From contig NZ_LMQC01000020.1 of the NCBI RefSeq assembly GCF_001424485.1, forward strand, positions 1-64,000: a stretch of 64,000 nt of DNA, given 5' to 3'. The DNA comes from Modestobacter sp. Leaf380. GTDB lineage: Bacteria; Actinomycetota; Actinomycetes; Mycobacteriales; Geodermatophilaceae. The notes beneath the pieces are model-generated. The model had not been told where the DNA came from. It was given only the letters and a program-made list of their open reading frames with translations, and made no database searches. A program made the position numbers and the translations under genes. Position 1 is the stretch's first letter, and every line of letters begins with the position of its first letter. Shown here piece by piece: positions 61,288-64,000 of the stretch.

Positions 61288-61953
61288 TCACATGTCGCGG
61301 TAGCGCTTGGCCTGGGCCGTGGCCTCGCGGAGCTGCTCGACGTCGAACTCCGGGCCGTAGCCGGGGGTGTCGCGCTGGATGCGCCAGCCCTCGGCGAGCG
61401 GGCCGACGTCGAAGGTGTCGAAGCCGATGGCGTCGATGTAGCCGGCCACCCACGCCTTGGCGTCGGCGTCGTCCCCGGCGATGACCAGCGCCCGGCGGTG
61501 CTCGGTGCCGGTGGCGGTGCGCTTGCTGGTCAGGTGCTCGCTGTAGATGTGGTTGAACGCCTTGACGACCGTCGAGGTGGGCAGGTGGCGCTGGGCCATC
61601 TCCGCGGTGGTCGTCGTCTCCTCGTCGAGCTCGGCGATGTGGCCGTCCCGCTCGGGGTAGTAGTTGTTGGTGTCGATGACGGTCTTGCCGGCCAGCGGCT
61701 CGACCGGCACGTCGGCCAGGTTCTTCAGCGGGACGGTGACGACGACGACCTCGCCGGCCTCCCCGGCCTCGGTGGCGGTGGCCGCCCGGATGGAGCCCTG
61801 CCGCGACGGGCGGGCCTCGATCTCGGCGACCAGGTCGGCCAGGGTCTCCGGGCCGCGGGAGTTGGACAGGACGACGTCGTAGCCGGCGTCGGTGCTGATG
61901 CGGGCGAGCTGGGCGCCGATCTGGCCGGCGCCGATGATGCCGATGGTGGTCAT
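61288..61953 (-). CDS. NADPH-dependent F420 reductase-like / NAD(P)-binding oxidoreductase
   Basis: A 221-residue Rossmann protein. It opens TTIGIIGAGQIGAQLARIST, the usual G-x-G-x2-G, followed by LSNSRGPETLADLVAEI, where NSRG fits NADP selection in F420-dependent NADP reductases. VVVTVPLKNLADVPVEPLAG and VIDTNNYYPERDGHIAELDE follow, and FNHIYSEHLTSK is typical of this group. The members' substrates vary, so F420 use is not certain. Monocistronic. Confidence 0.88.
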   Translation of the reverse strand: MTTIGIIGAGQIGAQLARISTDAGYDVVLSNSRGPETLADLVAEIEARPSRQGSIRAATATEAGEAGEVVVVTVPLKNLADVPVEPLAGKTVIDTNNYYPERDGHIAELDEETTTTAEMAQRHLPTSTVVKAFNHIYSEHLTSKRTATGTEHRRALVIAGDDADAKAWVAGYIDAIGFDTFDVGPLAEGWRIQRDTPGYGPEFDVEQLREATAQAKRYRDM

Positions 61954-61992
61954 GTGGGGTCGAACGCCGGGCGTCCCCGCGCATTCCTCCCT

Positions 61993-62035
61993 GCGGAGTG
62001 CCCGGGAGGAGTTCTCCTGGGCGCCGGCACTCCGC
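61993..62035 (-). terminator. Terminator after the crotonase gene
   Basis: Arms GCGGAGTGCC (61993-62002) and GGCACTCCGC (62026-62035), with an inner AGGA/TCCT helix, begin directly after the stop codon of the minus-strand enoyl-CoA hydratase. Confidence 0.55.
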
Positions 62036-62812
62036 TCAGCCGGTCCACGGGAAGCGCGGGGGACGGCGCTGGGTGAATGCGGCCACGCCCTCGGCCAGCT
62101 CGCCGGCGGTGGTGGTCTCCCGGTACCAGCGGTCCGCGACGGCCTCGGCGTCCCCGCCGTGCAGGAGGGCGGCGACGACCTCCTTGGTGGCCCGCTGGGA
62201 CAGCGCCGACCGGGAGGCGAGGACGGTGGCGGACCGGGCGACGACGTCGGCCAGGTCGGCGGGGGAGGTCACCTCGTCGACCAGGCCCACCCGCAGCGCG
62301 GTCGCGGCGTCCAGCAGCTCCCCGCTGAGCAGCAGCCGCTTCGTGGTGGCCGGCCCGACCAGGTCCAGCAGGGCCCGGGTCGGGGCCGGTGGGTAGACGA
62401 TGCCGACCTTGGCCGGGGTGACACCGAAGACGGCGGTGTCGTCGGCGAACCGCAGGTCGCAGCAGGCCGCGAGCTCGACGCCGCCGCCGATGCAGTGCCC
62501 GCGGACCAGCGCGACCGTCGGGCGCGGGAAGTGCCGGAGGGCGTGCTGGGCGGCCAGGTTCGCCGCCCGCAGCTGCGCCATCGGGTCGGCGGGGTCCGGG
62601 CCGCCGAGCAGGTCGGAGATGTCGGCGCCGGAGCAGAACGAGGGGCCGGCCCCGGTCACCACCAGCACCCGGACCCGCTCGTCGGCGGCCAGGCCGTCCA
62701 GCAGTCCCGGGACCGCGGCCCACATGGCACCGGTCATCGCGTTGCGCTTGTGCGCCCGGTCGATGGTCAGCGTGGCGACCGGCCCGTCGACCGTGACCGT
62801 GAGGTCGCTCAT
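62036..62812 (-). CDS. Enoyl-CoA hydratase/isomerase family protein
   Basis: A 258-residue crotonase-fold enzyme. The oxyanion-hole segments are GAGPSFCSGADISDLLGG and GHCIGGGVELAACCDLRFAD. A Gly/Pro-rich region VTPAKVGIVYPPAPTRALLD occupies the acidic-residue position of hydratases, so the exact reaction is unclear. The ending FTQRRPPRFPWTG is typical. The start overlaps the stop of the zinc peptidase gene by 4 bases, an odd pairing with no metabolic link. Confidence 0.9.
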   Translation of the reverse strand: MSDLTVTVDGPVATLTIDRAHKRNAMTGAMWAAVPGLLDGLAADERVRVLVVTGAGPSFCSGADISDLLGGPDPADPMAQLRAANLAAQHALRHFPRPTVALVRGHCIGGGVELAACCDLRFADDTAVFGVTPAKVGIVYPPAPTRALLDLVGPATTKRLLLSGELLDAATALRVGLVDEVTSPADLADVVARSATVLASRSALSQRATKEVVAALLHGGDAEAVADRWYRETTTAGELAEGVAAFTQRRPPRFPWTG

Positions 62813-63735
62813 CCCAGGTCGTCGGTGCCGAAGGTGTCGCAGGCGTTGGGGTCACCGGACTCGAAGCCGGTGGTGAACCAGCGCTGGCGCTGCTCGGAGG
62901 AGCCGTGGGTGAAGGCGTCCTGGTCGACGTTGCCGTTGCCCAGGTTGGTCTGGATGAAGTCGTCGCCGATCCGGCCGGCGGCGTCGAGGGCCGCGTCGAC
63001 GTCGTCGGAGGTGATCTCCTCGATCAGCGGCGCCCCGGACTCGTCGGGCACGGTCGTGGCGTGGTTGGCCCAGGTGCCGGCGTAGCAGTCGGCCTGCAGC
63101 TCCAGCCGCACGGTGCCGCTGGTGGGGCCGGTCTCCCCGGGCTGGACCTGGGCGTTGGTGCCCAGCAGGTTCTGCACGTGGTGGCCGTACTCGTGGGCCA
63201 GGATGTAGGCGTTGACGAAGGGCCCGCCCTCGGCGCCGAACTGGGTCTGCAGGTCCTGGTAGAAGGACAGGTCGATGTAGACCAGCTGGTCGGCCGGGCA
63301 GTAGAACGGCCCCGAGCCCGAGGTCGCCCCACCGCACCGGGTCTGCACCTGGCCGGAGAAGAACACGGTGTCGGTGGGCACGTAGCCCTCCAGGTTCTGC
63401 TCCCAGAAGTCCTGGATCGAGTCGATGTTGGCCGCCGTCGCGCAGTCGGCGCTGTCGTTGGCGTCGGCCCCGGTCTGGCAGGACTGCTCCAGCTGGGTGT
63501 TGTCGGCGGTCTCGCCCTGGCTCAGCCCGCCGAGCACGTCCTGCAGCCCGGACGACGCGGACCCGCCCCCGCCCCCGCCGCCGCCGAGGACCTGGAACAG
63601 CACCACGACGATCAGCCCGACGACGCCGAGCCCACCGCCGCCGACGGCCAGGCCGCGGCCGCCCCGACCACCGCCCCCGCCGCGACGGTCCTGCACTCCG
63701 GAGGTGTCGATGTCGGCGCCCTCGCGGTACCTCAT
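62809..63735 (-). CDS. Neutral zinc metallopeptidase (YpfJ/KPN_02809 family)
   Basis: A 308-residue membrane protein from ATG 63735. It starts MRYREGADIDTSGVQDRRGG, the family's opening, then a Gly-rich stretch and one membrane helix (LGVVGLIVVVLFQVLGGG). The exported domain holds the zinc site ILAHEYGHHVQNLLG (HExxH) and LELQADCYAGTWANHA, with the third ligand. Two Cys pairs may form disulfides. The substrate is unknown. First gene of a coupled pair with the crotonase gene. Confidence 0.92.
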   Translation of the reverse strand: MRYREGADIDTSGVQDRRGGGGGRGGRGLAVGGGGLGVVGLIVVVLFQVLGGGGGGGGSASSGLQDVLGGLSQGETADNTQLEQSCQTGADANDSADCATAANIDSIQDFWEQNLEGYVPTDTVFFSGQVQTRCGGATSGSGPFYCPADQLVYIDLSFYQDLQTQFGAEGGPFVNAYILAHEYGHHVQNLLGTNAQVQPGETGPTSGTVRLELQADCYAGTWANHATTVPDESGAPLIEEITSDDVDAALDAAGRIGDDFIQTNLGNGNVDQDAFTHGSSEQRQRWFTTGFESGDPNACDTFGTDDLG

Positions 63736-63775
63736 GGCTGCTCCTGCGTGGTGGTCGTGGTCGGGCGGGCTGTGC

Positions 63776-64000
63776 TCACAGCGCGTCCAGGTCGGGTGGG
63801 GTGAGGGTGAACACGGCCTCGACGGCGCCGTGCACGTCCTGCAGTGCCGGGGTGAGGTCGAACTCGGGTGCCTCCGGCAGGCCGGAGGCGCGCGAGGCCG
63901 TCGCGGACACCGGCAGCCCACCGTGACCGGCACCCACGTCGCGCAGCTCGACCAGGCCGGTGAGCGTGCTGCCCACGGCCGCGGCGTACCCGCGGGCCCG
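63776..64000 (-). CDS. Gene fragment at the right edge, unknown
   Basis: The C-terminal 74 residues or so of a minus-strand protein whose start lies beyond the window. The readable part includes GYAAAVGSTLTGLVELRDVG and ends AVFTLTPPDLDAL. It is 40 bases upstream of the zinc peptidase start and may share its operon. A family cannot be named. Confidence 0.5.
   Translation of the reverse strand, partial: RARGYAAAVGSTLTGLVELRDVGAGHGGLPVSATASRASGLPEAPEFDLTPALQDVHGAVEAVFTLTPPDLDAL

Overview
The window is very GC-rich (about three quarters G+C by eye) and is read almost entirely as dense genes with strong third-position G/C bias, many GTG starts and 4-base stop/start overlaps. With an ECF sigma/zinc-finger membrane protein pair, an IdeR-type iron box, SIP- and DUF5994-type proteins and kdp microproteins, this points to a high-GC actinobacterium. 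The mix (DUF3494 protein, class F-like sortase, DUF6226, TypA, DUF2786) is reminiscent of Geodermatophilaceae (Blastococcus, Modestobacter, Geodermatophilus), but that family-level placement is an impression and was not computed.

Layout. 1-149: left-edge fragments, including the tail of an IS110-like transposase. 167-3950: a TetR regulator facing an operon of two paired acyl-CoA dehydrogenase subunits and a crotonase. 3996-7653: a three-subunit molybdenum hydroxylase of the XDH/PaoABC type. 7657-8796: a MarR regulator facing a YceI protein. 8941-15505: membrane protein with a DUF4232-like tail, TypA GTPase, an orphan Rieske oxygenase, DUF5994 and DUF1684 proteins. 15548-20606 (minus strand): SDR, a TSUP sulfur-type permease with an upstream leader peptide, a DHA2 efflux pump, and a Pit/DUF47 phosphate uptake pair behind an apparent PHO box. 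20696-26753: an ECF sigma factor facing an exported copper-handling operon (zinc-finger membrane protein, CopC-CopD fusion, YcnI, SCO1, a protein of unknown family, and a lipoprotein). 26808-28674: DMT permease and M23 peptidase.

28688-38376 is the potassium-stress locus: kdpDE on the minus strand, and a tiny membrane ORF plus kdpFABC on the plus strand. Between them lie a DUF3494 (ice-binding/adhesin-like) secreted protein and a sortase. Direct repeats with an 11-bp period stand in front of both kdp units. A tRNA-Ala(GGC) follows, then two divergent nucleotidyltransferases (RlaP-like, and CCA-adding-like with an HD domain) that suggest RNA repair. 41087-43788 holds small membrane proteins, a PRISE-type reductase and an EcsC-like gene of unusual base composition.

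43988-46783: glycerophosphodiesterase, a D-cysteine desulfhydrase/ACC deaminase-like enzyme, and an aldose 1-epimerase. 46854-53165 is a sugar regulon most like the galactofuranose importer YtfQRT-YjfF, with a LacI regulator as its last gene and two identical LacI-type operators in the divergent promoter region shared with the epimerase. 53169-64000 is mostly housekeeping or unassigned genes: DUF2786, an AlkZ-like glycosylase, purT, DUF6226, two small anchored proteins, an acyl-CoA dehydrogenase, an iron-regulated siderophore-interacting protein, an F420-type oxidoreductase, a crotonase, a zinc metallopeptidase, and a gene cut by the right edge. No CRISPR array, prophage, rRNA or intact insertion sequence was seen.
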